Below, piece after piece: positions 33,373 through 45,500 of a DNA stretch of 64,000 nt. Each line of letters opens with the position of its first letter. The stretch's first letter is position 1. A program made the translations under genes and the position numbers. The notes under the pieces were generated by a model. It saw nothing but the letters and a program-made list of their open reading frames with translations, was not told where the DNA came from and ran no database searches. The stretch is from the NCBI GenBank assembly GCA_002633025.1, contig NMRB01001035.1:83288-147287 (forward strand), in the 5' to 3' direction. This stretch comes from Notospermus geniculatus. Lineage: Eukaryota > Nemertea > Pilidiophora > Heteronemertea > Lineidae.

Positions 33373-34650
33373 GGGTAAGAAGGGGCTATTCGGGCCTGCT
33401 TTTTCAGTCATTTCACCCAGTGGCAAATATTAAGCAAGGAAAGAAGCAACTCTTTGTTCCTGCCTACAGCTAATTATGTATTTTATATAATCAAAATACT
33501 ATTTCATGCCTATTAATCCATTTCTCTGAAATACTGGCAAAGTTAAGCAAAAAAGTCGGAGGCCCAAATAGCCCCGCCAAATGGGGCTATTTGGGCCTAT
33601 CTTTTGATTTCATCCGACAGTAAACATATTTGATAAATACTCAATGAAAATAAATTAAATTAAACGCCACGTCTAATTTCTAGCTGAGACAACTATTGTA
33701 GGTCAGGAAGAGGTGTTTAACCCTTTGGTTGTGAAATAGTTCAGCCACAGTTGGGGCAGATAAAGTCAATTTCCGCAATATCGGTGTTTGGATCAATGTC
33801 CAATCCTGAGCAAGGGTCAATGCAATACCAAAATGGACAGGTCACATCCAATAAATGTATCAGAATTGGTGCCATCATCAACACGACCACATTGAACAAG
33901 GAAGGCTTCCCAGCTCTGTTGAAAGACTTATGGAATGAGGGAATGAAGCCAGAAAATGCCAGGTCTGGATTTAGATCCACAGGTATTTACCCCTTCCAAA
34001 GAATTTCAGGGCTGAGAGCTTTCCTGGTGCCCATGGACCCACCCTTTACAGCATTGCAAGATTCATTTTTCTGGGGCTATAGAGGCCTCGCCCAGTCTTT
34101 CGTTCATATTTCCGAACCATGGTTTTGGGCCTGAAAGGGTTAAAATTTATTCTGAGTGGTTATCCTTTCTATGGGAGGCTTCATAATAACTTCTCAACAT
34201 CAGTACAAGGCAATACAAGGGGGCCCAAATAGCCCCAGTGCTGGGGGCCCGAATAGCCCCACTGGTGAAGATTAGCCTTTTTATGTGTCAGCACCAAACA
34301 CCTGCATGAATCAAAGAATCTTTTCCAAAATTACTTTCCTAACATCTAACACTACTAAAACATCAAATAACTTGGAATTTTAATGAAAAATATTTTGTAC
34401 AACTTGCCTTTTAGAAACCTCAAACCGAAGTTGGGTTTTGTGACCCTGCCACTTGGCAGTACAAATGTGGACTGAGCTTCTGAGGGTCACACCCTTCATA
34501 GCAGAGTTGTTTGTTTTATCAATTAACAGGTCTGTCTGAAATAGAGCTAAGCCAGAGATGTTTGGAAAATCACACTATTATGGTGCAGCAGACCATTTTC
34601 TAGGTTGTAGGCCCAAATAGCCCCGAGGCCCAAATAGCCCCGTCTTACCC
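33373..34650 (+). mobile_element. pogo/Tigger-like transposon with TA target
   Basis: The termini GGGTAAGAAGGGGCTATT and (complement) GGGTAAGACGGGGCTATT are inverted with TA outside each (33371-33372, 34651-34652). The motif GGCCCAAATAGCCCC is repeated at both ends and internally near 33570, 34222 and 34246. It encodes a transposase C-terminal piece at 33751-34134. Confidence 0.85.
33751..34134 (+). pseudogene. pogo/Tigger-like (DDE_1) transposase C-terminal fragment
   Basis: A 127-residue frame contains NKEGFPALLKDLW followed by KPENARSGFRSTGIYPF, the signature near the end of DDE_1 transposases of the pogo/Tigger/CENP-B group as I know them. The catalytic core is not present in the element. 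The residues before about 50 and after 85 are not recognised. On the opposite strand at 33741-33840 a frame ends in CPFWYCIDPCSG and DFICPNCG, which also looks patterned; I note it but do not call it. Confidence 0.75.
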
Positions 34651-34655
34651 TATGT

Positions 34656-34853
34656 TTGCCTAGACGAATTCTTGAACTGGCAGAGTTGCATCGTGCAATG
34701 AGGATGGAAAGAGTACTCAGAGACAGGCGTAATCCACTCGATATTTGTACTGATGATGAATTAATCAAGAGATATCGATTTTCACGGGAAGGGATCATGG
34801 GATCAAGGGATCATCCAGCGAGACATAATCATGCACTATTTCCGTATCAGCAG
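34656..34853 (+). pseudogene. Second Harbinger transposase N-terminal fragment
   Basis: The frame reads PRRILELAELHRAM, then RDRRNPLDICTDDE and RYRFSREGI, then HNHALFPYQQV, in the same order as the minus-strand fragment at 32520-32843. It has no ATG (the first in-frame codon after the pogo insertion is TTG) and it has lost residues between SREGI and NHALFPYQQV. After that the frame runs into unrelated sequence. It is a dead copy. Confidence 0.8.
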
Positions 34854-35100
34854 GTATCCGCCGGACAATGGTTTACACCACCAAATTGTTACTGAGCGTC
34901 CGGCGGACGATCGATGACGGGTACACTCGTTTACGTTGCACCGGTTCGAGGTTATATTTTTGTCCAGGTTTTAGAAGGAACCACCCCAAGACCTTCGAGA
35001 AAGTGATGTGTAGTTATCCTTTTTAAATTCCCATAACATGGAAATGGGTGAGCCGATTTTCACGCGGTTTTCAGTTTCATGCTGCCTGATTAATGCTCTA

Positions 35101-35499
35101 CAGGGTGGCCAAAAAAAAACGCAACATGGGGAGCCCAATTTTGGTCTGGAGACCAGGTTGTATGATGTCCATTTCAAACTTAGTAATAGGTCACGGTAGG
35201 ATTCGTCATAAATAGGCCTGGGCCTTCCAAGAGACCGAGTGTCCTTTTCACACTTTTACCAAGCCTATTTTGGATGATGCAATGAATGGCAACTGCCCTG
35301 TTAGGTAAATACTGTGGTAGCCCTATTTTATTTGTGGTCAGGCTGCATATGGGCCAGTGCCCGCATTCCATTTTTGAATGAAATACCATACCCTGTAATA
35401 GGGATTATTGGGCTCATAATGGCCTGGTCACTTTCTAGTAAAAGCTGGTCCCCCTTGGAGATTTAGAAGGTGGATGTTGCGCTTTTTTGGGCCACCCTA
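35101..35499. mobile_element. TA-flanked mariner-like MITE, 399 bp
   Basis: The ends are CAGGGTGGCCAAAAAAAAAC and, on the complement, TAGGGTGGCCCAAAAAAGCG. TA lies outside both (35099-35100, 35500-35501). The other segment copy reads ATGCTCCACAGTATTACG at about 28941, an empty site. Confidence 0.85.
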
Positions 35500-36077
35500 T
35501 ACAGTATTACGTAGAAAACCAGAAGTGGATGAAACTCTTTCAGGTAACCTTTAAGATATGACGAGTTGACACCAAAAATAATGCAAGCACCGTTTCAAAC
35601 ATTCCAACCAAGTCCCTGTGCAAGAGATCGGAAATATGGCCGAATATTTACGACCAACTTCTTTAGAGCACGATTTTCTTATAGCTAAAAGTAGTCCTCA
35701 GTATGCGTTACGTCGCACCGCTCCTCTTGGGAAATAAATGCAGTTTGGTCGATTTCATTTAATCTTATGCTCAATTTATCATTAATGCCTCGACGAAATC
35801 ATGAAATGCTAATTGAAATTATAGCCAATGTTATTGGACCATCACCTCCACCCACATCCTTATTGGGTACGAGGTTGAAGACAACCAGTGCGAACTGCGT
35901 CATTATCGTATCCTCGGATTTTTTCGATTAAAGCCCCTTTCACACCGGACCTGCATGTGTAGAATTGCGTTGTGCGGCGTACGGTACCGAGTACGCCGAA
36001 ATTAGGCTGCGAACTCATGACATAAATGTTGCTACGCGCAAGATCGGCGTAGCCCCTGAACCCACACTAAAGCCCAG

Positions 36078-36403
36078 AGCCCAGTTTCACAAAGAATCTT
36101 AAGTCTAAGAAAAAATTTAAGTCTAAAATGAAGTCATCTGATTTGCTGAAACCCTGGTCACATGATGACTTAAGTCAAACTTTAGACTTAAGTTTCTTTG
36201 TGAAACTGGGCCCAGGTCACACTGTGGCGACTTAGCCGGGCGAATCTCGGCTTACTGGAATGAAATGGTCCATGGACCATATACACACCTCTCTCTGTCA
36301 TTACACCATTATGTCGAAAGGGGTGAGCACATGGTCCATGGACCATTTCATTCCAGTTCGCGGGGATTCGCCCGCCTAAGTCGCCACAGTGTGACCTGGG
36401 CTT
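36078..36403. mobile_element. Two abutting MITEs (36078-36213 and 36211-36403)
   Basis: These are the counterparts of 29505-29640 and 29638-29976; the second lacks the nested TTA-flanked insert. Confidence 0.8.
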
Positions 36404-37412
36404 AAGCAAAAGTACGCAACACTACGCCCTTCTATACGTAACACTAGGCCAACCTCAAACGATTTTTCGTCGGACTGTCGTTGGGTAGCGTACTATTGCG
36501 TATACGTCCAGTTCTCTACGCCGAAAGTACGCAAACACATTAAACATGTTTGTTTGTTTTGCGTCCATCTCGCGTGCCCCTTTGCGTCCCTCGGCGTATT
36601 GCCAAGGTCTAGGCCAACGTAGGCACAGCGTATATGTAGGTAGTGCGGCCATTTCGCGTACCCCTTTGTGTCCCTCGGCGTAATTGCAGTTCAGCTTTAA
36701 AATGGAGAATTCTTTGGGTGTGTGACAAATCACGAATGACGAGTGAAAAATGCACACCATCCAAGAAACAGTCAACAAGCCAAAAAAAGGCATGTGTACC
36801 TTACAATAAGACAAACCTAGGAGCATTCAAGTGCAGACTATTTCCAGCAACATTAAAAGGCTAAACGTTTCGTGAAGTTAAACTAAGCGAAATTCAACAC
36901 AACAGGGTAAACACCGTTAATTCCCGAAAAATTTAGGTTTTCCGTCATCGTTTCTAAGAGACGTACGGTTGCATTTGTCAATAAGGAAAATTTTTCTCTT
37001 TCCCATCACTGCACCCGCTCTCAACTCTTTATTTCCTCGTTTTCTTGACTCGATTATACAGTCTGTTGTCGCCAACAACCTATTTATTGCCCTCAGCTTT
37101 GAGTCTTTGGAAGACGAAAAAAAGATATCGGCCTAGATTGCGCGGTTTTACCGTAATTCTTGATAAGTTGGCAAAGTTTATAGGAAAGAATATAATCCGT
37201 CTCTTTCTTTGTATTTCAGGGGCGTACATTGTAGATGTTCATGTTTGTTCGGCGTTTGGAGGAAAACCATACAAAATTTATTGTTACAAGTTTATAATAT
37301 CAAATAACAGACGGATAGTTGCATTCATAATCCTAGAGAATGTATCGCGGGCCAGAAAAATCATCGTTAATTTTCATTTTGTAGCCCAAAAATTGGATTA
37401 GTTATAAGACAG

Positions 37413-37961
37413 TAGCCGTGGTTACACTACATAAAAATACCCGTGTTTTTCCAGACCCGTGTCAAACCCGTGTGTACGAAAATCCCGGCGAGAGGTCACA
37501 CTACTACACTGTAGTTAAGTAGGCGACAGTGTTGCGCTGCAAACATTGACTCTTCGGTCATTTCTGAATTGGCACACATTGTCGGAGGCGCGAAAACGAC
37601 GTCACTTAATGGCTGCGCCATCTGTCGCCGTGCGAAGAACTAACGAACACACGGGGATTTCGAAAAGCACGGCGAGATTGCCGTGTCTCAAAAACGGCGC
37701 GTTTTTCAGACACGGGTTTCTTGAAGCCCAGTGTAACGTTTTTCAGTGTGGCCCGTGTGCCAGTGTGACATTTCAATAGATTGACGGAATAAGCCGCGAC
37801 TTGACAATGGGCGACACACAGAGAACAGCGAGTCTGTTTCTCAGTGCGCTCCGAACAATGGAAGTCACACAGAAAAACGGCCACACTGAAAACTGTTACA
37901 CTGGCAATTCATAGGTGTGACCGCAAAAAACCCGGGGATTTTATGTAGTGTAACCACGGCT
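37413..37961. mobile_element. Foldback MITE AGCCGTGGTTACACTACAT with nested insert
   Basis: Same family and place as 31004-31383; the insert 37729-37903 lies in its right half. Confidence 0.85.
37729..37903. mobile_element. CAGTGTAACGTTTTTCAGTG MITE, 175 bp
   Basis: Inverted ends CAGTGTAAC and GTTACACTG with inner CAGTGTGGCC and GGCCACACTG. The first segment copy is empty here (about 31322). Relatives lie at 47024-47200 and 58233-58408 with the shared core GACTTGACAATGGGCGACAC. Confidence 0.85.
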
Positions 37962-38335
37962 AGTGACTGCAGGCACTAGTTGGCCCTGATTTACGTCTAC
38001 TTTATGATCAGTCCATTGACTTGCTTATTTAATTCTTACGTCATGTCAAAACTATTTGAGGGTAGACCTCGTTTCGATGGCTTCAGTAGAATCTGACTTG
38101 TCACATCCTCACAGCCGACTGATTCCGCGGATAATGACCTGATTTTTCTGTGTCGTCACGGGATTCCCTCGACAGTCGGTTCATATGCACTATTTTAGCA
38201 GGGTTTGGTGGCATACTGGGTTATTGAGGAAGTGAGTAGCGTGGGGAATGGGGCCAAAAAACCACCATGTTTCTCTCTGTTGGTAATACATGGGGGTGTA
38301 AATCCCACCGTTCAAAAGTTAGCTGTACATCGGGT

Positions 38336-41300
38336 CCCCATTGTCCTCTAAGTATGATACTTATCTTTTGTGTTGAACAAAGGATAAGTGTCACACTTAG
38401 ACTTAAGTAGTTTTATGAATATGGGCCCTGGGGCTTTTTTCATAAAGTGACATTAAGCTAATGGTACATGTACCATTAACGTCAATGCATTTTCCATTTG
38501 GTTAAAGGTACCATTAGCTTAAAGTCACTTTATGAAACAGGCCCCAGAACTTCAAAGTTAATTTTTCGGCGACTTGCAAAAAATCTCAAAGGCCACCCAC
38601 GCTAGCGTGACTCAGGGGGGGGGGGGTTGAACACATTAAGAGGGGGTGGCCTTTTACCAGCAGCCAGCCCCCTTTTCGTCCGAAAATGGGGTTTGCCCCC
38701 TGAGGAGTGGCCCACAAGTGTCATACACACAGGGCGGCCATCTTGATTCTGGCTGGCGGTCAGTGAACCCAGATTATGAACATTTCTAATATGGCCCCTG
38801 CCTTCACTGACGCGCGTAAAAATGAAAAATGAATACCTAGAAACAGGCTGGTCTAAAGATAACCAAATGTTAGGGTACATGTATGAAAGATCATTCAATC
38901 ACGCGATCATCGAACCATTCACTTCGAACCCAATCAAATTACGCCAACACCTCCCCACTCACTCTCAGGTGAAATCAAGCGGTCTGTCACGCGCGGCAAT
39001 CCAACGGTGGCTGGGAAAGGACGTGGAATAAAATACTCTTTTTCAACTAATGCAAAATATATTTTATCTCGGGCATCCGACTTACGAAACCGAGGCTAAA
39101 CGTACGAAGCAGTATGGGCGGTTATTACCGCAAAAAGGCGGTGGAAAAAATATGCACTTGCAGAAAAATGCCAATGCCAATGCCAAGATCGAACACTTGC
39201 AAGCGAAATGAATTCCTAATGCCCGAGCCACACGGTCCAATTTAATTTGACCAAAAAAGTTTGAACAACAAATTTTATCGTGTAGCACGGGGAAAATTCA
39301 CGAATTTGACCAACCAAATTTCGAAATCCAAAATCGTTTTGGATAGAGCCCGTCCTATTTTTCTCCTACGATTTGATCAAATAATTACAAATCGTACCGT
39401 GTGGCACGGGGAAATATTTTTATTGTCCGATTAACACCTTGTTCACGGTGACCAGGCCTTTTGTTATGAATAGCTATAGATGTCATTTTCACGGCATTCG
39501 GAATATTTTGTATGGTTATGTCATCTATACTGCGCCTCTCCTTGACTCAAAATTCGGAAAGACTGATAAAAAAATCCACCGTGTGGAATGGGAGGGTCGA
39601 CTGGAAAAATTTGACCAAAAAGTTTGATCAAAAAGTTTGATAGAAAAATTGGATCGTGTGGCTTGACCATTAGCCTAGCAGGGTTTCATGAATGTGGGCC
39701 CTGGTCATCGCGATCAGGGTGTTAATCGGACAATAAAAATATTTCCCCGTGCCACACGGTGCGATTTGTAAATTATTTGGTCAAATCGTAGGAGAAAAAT
39801 AGGACAGGCTCTATCCAAAACGATTTTGGATTTTGAAATTTGGTTGCTCAAATAGTTGTTCTTAAAACTGCCACACAATCACATACAATGCATGTGCATG
39901 GCGGGTTAATGCCAGTAAGTACTAAATTTCAAGTACCGGTACACTTTTCATGGATTTACTGGCGTTCAACCCGCCATGCACTTGCATATTTTTAGAACTG
40001 GGACAAAAGTAGTTCCAACATGGCTGCCTCCAATTAGTGTCTGGAATTCCCCTAAATCAACAACTTCATGGTTGCTTTTTTGCCTTTCTGCTGTGATACA
40101 GCCAAGTTGAAGGGTAGCATCATGTACATTAAAGACCTAACAACATTTTGGTGGTTTGTTTGTACCAGATACTTGTACGAGTAGACCTGTACATTTGCAC
40201 AAAAGTGGGCCATTGTTTTATCACATATTACATAAGTGGTGCACGCTGACTTTGTACTTTGGGCATATTCAGAATCTCTGTACTTCATAGAATATGATGT
40301 GCAGTGCAAACGTAATCAAAACTATTTCCATGCCTGCTTTTGGAGACACCACTTCTTGAGATAAATTTACAAGTTTGGCACTTTGGTATACCCTTAGGCT
40401 GGGTTTACATCGAGGCACACGCGACACGAACACGGAGACGAACAAAGGTTTCATGCTGATGAATCCTTTGTGAAGCCATTGTTCGCCTGCGTGTCCGTGT
40501 CGCGTGTGCCTCGATGTAAACCCAGCCTTAAGGACAGAACTTTACCTACATGATTGTAATCTTGGGACTCCGAGTTCTTCATTTCTTGCTTCAGTCTGTT
40601 TACCAATTCCCAGCACCTGATACACATCACAGACGCCACCATGCATGGATGTGCAGGCAGCCATGTAAATCAACCCGTCATACAGATTTCCCATCGGATT
40701 TTTTCGTCAGAAGGTTGGTTGAGGGCCTTCCGCTCAGGGAGTGCTCACCGTCGCAATGACTACTCCAGTACTTTTCAAGACCAGTCCTTTTCACACACAT
40801 CAGCCCAATCGCACTTCGCCGACCTTGGTCAGCAGACCCTAACACCTTGACCACAAACAAGAATGTTACCCCACAGGTGTTACAGGTGACCAGCTAAACC
40901 GGCCTATCCACGTGAAATATTATTGCACAATATGAGGATCAAAATGGGCAATATTATTGCCAATCTTTCTTCCATCCATTATGGCAGAAGCACATGACAC
41001 CCATTTTGCGCCCCATATTGTGCAATAACATTGTACATGGATGGACCGCTTTAGTTGGCACCTTGTAAAAGAAATAACTCTGCATTCAAATCAGTGGTGG
41101 GCCTATTTCTAATGTTATGCAGTGTGGTCATAATCTATTAAGTGCGATTGGCTTGATGTATGTGGACTCGGGACCCAGTCGTTGTGTCGCTCCGGCCGCC
41201 GCACTACACTCCACAAACGCGAACGTCTGTACTTTAGTTCGGTGCTCTCTTCCTGGTATCGAACAATGGATTTGGCGTTCGCGTTGGCGTTTTGGGGACT

Positions 41301-41568
41301 TTGCGAAAACTCCCTACGAGCGGAATGTAAAGGCGAGGGAAAAGTACTGTGAAGTCCTTTTCACATACATCTAGACCCGGGACCCAGTCGTTGTGTCGCT
41401 CCGGCCGCCGCACTCCGCTCCACCGTACTCGGGGGCTTTGCGAAAACTATATTTTGGTAAAGTAGGAAAAAATCGTCTAAGCCATGGTCACTGAACGGCG
41501 CCGCACACCTGCGACTAAAATGAGGACGGCTACTGATGCGACTACTCCGTCGCCTGCGATAATTACCT
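38336..41568. other. Foldback-rich intergenic DNA
   Basis: Recognisable units are a MITE at 38426-38546 (CATAAAGTGACATTAAGCTA and complement), a C/G-run region at 38617-38650, a foldback at 39222-39667 (GAGCCACACGGTCCAATTT and complement) whose inner parts recur inverted at 39705-39840, a foldback at about 39870-40015 (GTGCATGGCGGGTTAATGCC), and 41166-41216 repeated directly at 41382-41432 (GGGACCCAGTCGTTGTGTCG). No gene is recognised. Confidence 0.6.
40397..40527. mobile_element. TTA-flanked MITE, 131 bp
   Basis: The ends GGCTGGGTTTACATCGAGGC and complement are inverted, with arms of about 45 bp, and TTA lies outside each (40394-40396, 40528-40530). It is PIF/Harbinger-like by target only. 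Confidence 0.8.
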
Positions 41569-42517
41569 TTGAGGTCGATCAGTGATATCATCCACGACAT
41601 CACTGATTTTCCAAGGAAGCATTTGTCACAAACGAGTCAACAAAAACTAAAAAAACTGAAAATATGTTTAGTCGCTTCTGTGGTCGCAAGGGCGGTCGCC
41701 TAGAAAATCGATCGAAACATCGCTAGTGTGCGGTGCCCTTCATGGTGCACAAGTATTCGGAGCCATGTCACTGATGGCGCACTTTGCCAAAAGGGGGATT
41801 TTTTCCTATTTTACCCAAAAGGAGATTCTTTCCAGGGGGATTTTTCCTACTTTACCAAAAAGTGGATTTTTTNNNNNNNNNNNNNNNNNNNNNNNNNNNN
41901 NNNNNNNNNNNNNNNNNNNNNNNNNNNNNNNNNNNNNNNNNNNNNNNNNNNNNNNNNNNNNNNNNNNNNNNNNNNNNNNNNNNNNNNNNNNNNNNNNNNN
42001 NNNNNNNNNNNNNNNNNNNNNNNNNNNNNNNNNNNNNNNNNNNTGATAATTTGAAATATCTCTGCCTGTGGTAGAGGTACAGGCAGAGGCATGATGTACC
42101 TTTGTTACCTAGTACCTTTATTACCTAGTACCTTTTTGCCGAGTACCTTTTTACCTAGTATCTCTATTACCTAGTACCTTTTTACCGGTACCTTTTTTAC
42201 CGTACCTTTTTATCTGACCTCTATCAACGTGCCTTGATCTCTATCAATGTACCATTCATGTACCGGTAGAAGCACCTGTACTATCGGGAACCATTCGACA
42301 TTTACAATGTCATCTTGTTACCTTTGAGGTCGATCAGTGATATCATCCACGACATCACTGATCTTCCAAGGAAGCATTTGTCACAAACGAGTCAACAAAA
42401 ACTAAAAAAACTGAAAATATGTTTAGTCGCTTCTGTGGTCGCAAGGGCGGTCGCCTAGAAAATCGATCGAAAAATCGCTAGTGTGCGGTGCCCTTCATGG
42501 TGCACAAGTATTCGGTG
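41569..42517 (+). repeat. About 195-bp direct repeat on both sides of the N gap
   Basis: 41569-41765 and 42321-42517 both read TTTGAGGTCGATCAGTGATA through GGTGCACAAGTATTCGG with one or two changes. The 171 Ns at 41873-42043 lie between them, so the gap may mask a repeat-caused assembly join. Confidence 0.85.
42090..42215. repeat. Minisatellite TTACCTAGTACCTTT
   Basis: Units of about 15-21 bp such as TTACCTAGTACCTTT repeat imperfectly six to eight times. Confidence 0.75.
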
Positions 42518-43121
42518 CCATTCGGGGCGTGATTAGCATGACCAGTGCGGTGTTCCCGCACGGCTTTGGGGATTTGTAGCGAGACTAACGACCCCTCACT
42601 GATTACACCCCTTGCCCCCAAAAGCGGTTTTCCACCGGTAGTTATGCATTTACCCCCGAGGCGTCATGGGATACGGACCCTCGGGCTACCGTATAAATGA
42701 TGAATAGAAACAAAGTGGATTTCGTGGACTCCCTTGGGTACTGTATCAGCAATAATGAGAGGACCTTCGAGGTTTGCATCGCCATGGCCGAACCCCACAA
42801 ATTTCTGACTATCGATGGCCGTGTGGGTTTGATTGGTCTTAGTTGTAATTATATTCACTCTGTTGTAAATTTGATCGTCGTGCAAGCCGACGACTCGGAC
42901 GACTAGTGCATCCAATCGCCGTTCACTCCTTCCAGCGATATCAGGGTCCATATTCACGAAGCCTTCGCAAGTCTATTGTTTGGCTGCATGCCCTATTGTT
43001 CACTGACTGTCTTACAATAGATTTGCGTGCAGGCAAAGTTGCGAAAGCTTCATGAATAGATGACGCGGTCCATAGAAAGATCCTCGCCTGGCCGATCGTC
43101 AGCCAAACAAGCATTCGCAGG
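42518..43121. other. Non-coding; two overlapping unsupported frames
   Basis: A plus-strand frame (42697-42906, 69 residues) and a minus-strand frame (42664-42957, 97 residues) overlap each other. Neither has a known motif or splice context. A foldback with CTTCGCAAGTCTATTGT arms lies at about 42950-43060. Confidence 0.4.
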
Positions 43122-43999
43122 CACTCTTGATCATAAATAAATCCGCACCAAACATTCTTGAATTACTCAATAAGTACTCATTATTTTTTCCCAATTTTTG
43201 GACAAGTGAAAGGCACATGCACTGTCTAACACATCCCGTTTCAGTTTTTCAAATCGACGAACATTCCTGTCTTCCACAGCAGTTCAAAGAAGGCAGGGTG
43301 GTTTGGAGGTTTCACCATCTGAAGTTTTCATCAAATTTTTCACCTGCACAACCTTCAGCCTTGGTCACTAAGTGACAGACAAGACAAATTTAAAAAAAAA
43401 TATATCAAGATCTCGCCAAAAAATGCGTTTTGCCCATTATTTCACCACTTCCTTGGCAACCCAGTGAACTCAACTGTTTTGGTGGCCGGACAATTTGAAT
43501 TGAACTATGGTTGAAAGCATGAAATTGATCTGTTGTGGTTGGTGTTACTCCAACCACATTGATTCTGAATAACAATTGGCCTGTTCAACTAGCCAACATT
43601 CAATTCAGGGCATTGACTGGGGACAAGTCTAAGGGACCATCTCACAGTTGGGTTCACTGGTTGCCAAGCATGTGGTGAGATTTTGGACAAAAATGCAATT
43701 TTTGGCGAGATCTTGATATATTTTTGTAAAATTTTCACTGGACTGTCGCTTAATGACCAAGGCTGAAGGTTGTGCAGGTGAAAAATTTGATGAAAACTTC
43801 AGTTGGTGAAACCTCCAAACCAGCCTGCCCTCTTTGAACTGCTCTGGAGGACAGTGATATGGTCGATTTGAATAATTGAAGCGGAATGTGTTAGACAACG
43901 CATGTGGCTTTCACATGTCCAAAAATTGGGAAAAAATAATTAGTAATTATCGAGTAAATCAAGAATATCTTCTGCGGATTTACTTGTGATCAAGAGTGT
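43122..43999. mobile_element. Long foldback element, about 880 bp
   Basis: Arms of about 270 bp (CTCTTGATCATAAATAAATC at the left, its relative at the right end) are inverted, and inner pieces such as ATATATCAAGATCTCGCCAA are inverted too. Frames within it (43127-43375 and 43629-43898) are the same arm read twice. No transposase is present. Confidence 0.8.
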
Positions 44000-45500
44000 A
44001 CATCGTCCGACACATTCAAGACGGCCGATATAAGCCTACAAGTCACTATGGAATACTAGCCAGCATGCGTTCACTTGCCGTTTTTGGCGATGCAGATTTT
44101 CAAACGGTCTCGTAGCAAAGCCAAAGGTATCTGCCGAATGACGACAGTCTTGGCATGCGCAAATGTGCGCCTTTTCCCCGCGAATCTGTGGCTTTAAAAT
44201 TTAATATCCGGAGCTGGATCGGGCATTTTGCCCTCGAAAAAATGCCGGTGTAATGAATGAGAATGCCTCCCGTATGATGGTGTCCGCTTTATTTTGTGGC
44301 GGACACTCAAAAACAGAGAGACATGTTCATCAGTGCCTCCCCACTGGCTGGTATTCATAAAAGTTAGCGAATGCTTTTACTTGAGATTTGCACAGCATGT
44401 CCAGTATAAATGTACTACAACACTTGAAGTAAAAGCATTTGCTAGCTTTTATAAATATTAGCCATGTTGCGGCTTAATCTGTCAATCTTTTGTGTGTGTG
44501 TGTGGGGGGGGGGGGATATTACACCTGCCTAATATATCTGTATCGACCAATCTAACTGAATCGAGTATCCTCGAGGATCAAAAAGTGATGATTAAGGGGT
44601 TCAACGCGTGAATTTAAAAAAAATCAGATGACTGGTGCAGATGGCGTCGGACTCCAAGCATTGTGGCTCCGCCTCTGCACAATCCGGATACAGTACCAGA
44701 TCGCCACAGGAAATACACAACAGACCCCCATTACAATCCAGAGCAGGTAGAATATTAATCACGCTACTAAACCTATTTCATAACCATGTTTGCTCTTTCG
44801 GCAAAATTGTTTCAGCTTAATCATCCGTAATCATTCGACCATTTGCCCGGCACCCGGGAGTGTTTTTCATGCCGATCACGGAGATAAGGCGACCGGTGAC
44901 AAATCCACACCAGAGGTGACAAATTTCCACCGACGCCTTACATCGATCTACTCCGGTGGTGTAAAGGAGCACGGGGTGCGATCTATAACCGGTATTTTGA
45001 CTGCCGACGTAGAGGGAGCCACGTAGCGGCAGCAATACGAACTACAAAATAAACATTACAAAATGTACGTAGAACATCGGGTCCATTCGCCGACAACGTA
45101 GTTAGTCCCTGGGGTTCGAGAGTGGCGCGCACGGCGATGGTGGCGCCGGCTGTCGATAAAAAGTGAAAATACCGGGCTCCTTTAATAGCAAAATGGGTGA
45201 GGTCAAATATTTGGACTAAGCTAAAACTGAGATAATCGGAGTTTTATCCCACTTGCTAGGTTTTAATCTGAACTCCTAAAACCTGCCTCAGATTAAGACT
45301 TCATTAAAACTTCGTTAAAACCTAAATAAAACCCACACTAAAACTTGATTAAAACCCGAGATTCATGGAATCTGTTAATTGGCTTTCATTTAGTTGAAGA
45401 TGTCTCTGTATTGGCTCTCAAGTCTAGTAGGCCTACAGGCAGGTGTACGGTCAAAGTTTTCAGCTCTTCGGAGTGCTACGGCTTGTAACTGCTACAGCAA
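44000..45500. other. Intergenic with MITEs
   Basis: A foldback lies at 44347-44463 (GGTATTCATAAAAGTTAGCG and complement). A TTAA-type MITE lies at 44965-45181, inverted relative to 10855-11060 (GGCTCCT then TTAA at 45182-45185; the left flank is GTAA). 45188-45600 repeats AAAACCT and AGGTTTTA words in both orientations. A 12-G run is near 44503-44514. Confidence 0.6.

Larger units (their letters stand above)
33176..34857 (+). mobile_element. Second Harbinger copy, broken by a pogo-like insertion
   Basis: It starts GGGGCCATATTCATAAAACC and the first 195 bp correspond to the 5' end of the element at 31641-33060 read on the opposite strand (shared GATCTTGGGTACCTCTAAGT). At 33371 a 1278-bp element interrupts it, and the transposase continues at 34656. 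The right end is missing; sequence after about 34857 belongs to other DNA. Confidence 0.75.
34940..38335 (+). repeat. Segmental duplication pair 3, second copy
   Basis: Collinear with 28795-31640 and 33062-33175. It has its own insertions at 35101-35499 and 37729-37903. Frames seen in it (for example 37045-37401) are shared in part with the first copy but have no recognisable domain. Confidence 0.85.

Noticed and set aside
37045-37401. 118-residue plus-strand frame with a splice-acceptor-like TTTGTATTTCAG inside
   Set aside because: Only part is shared with the paired segment near 30780, there is no known motif, and it sits among MITEs.
42664-42957. 97-residue minus-strand and 69-residue plus-strand frames
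   Set aside because: They overlap each other and neither shows a motif, start context or splice site.
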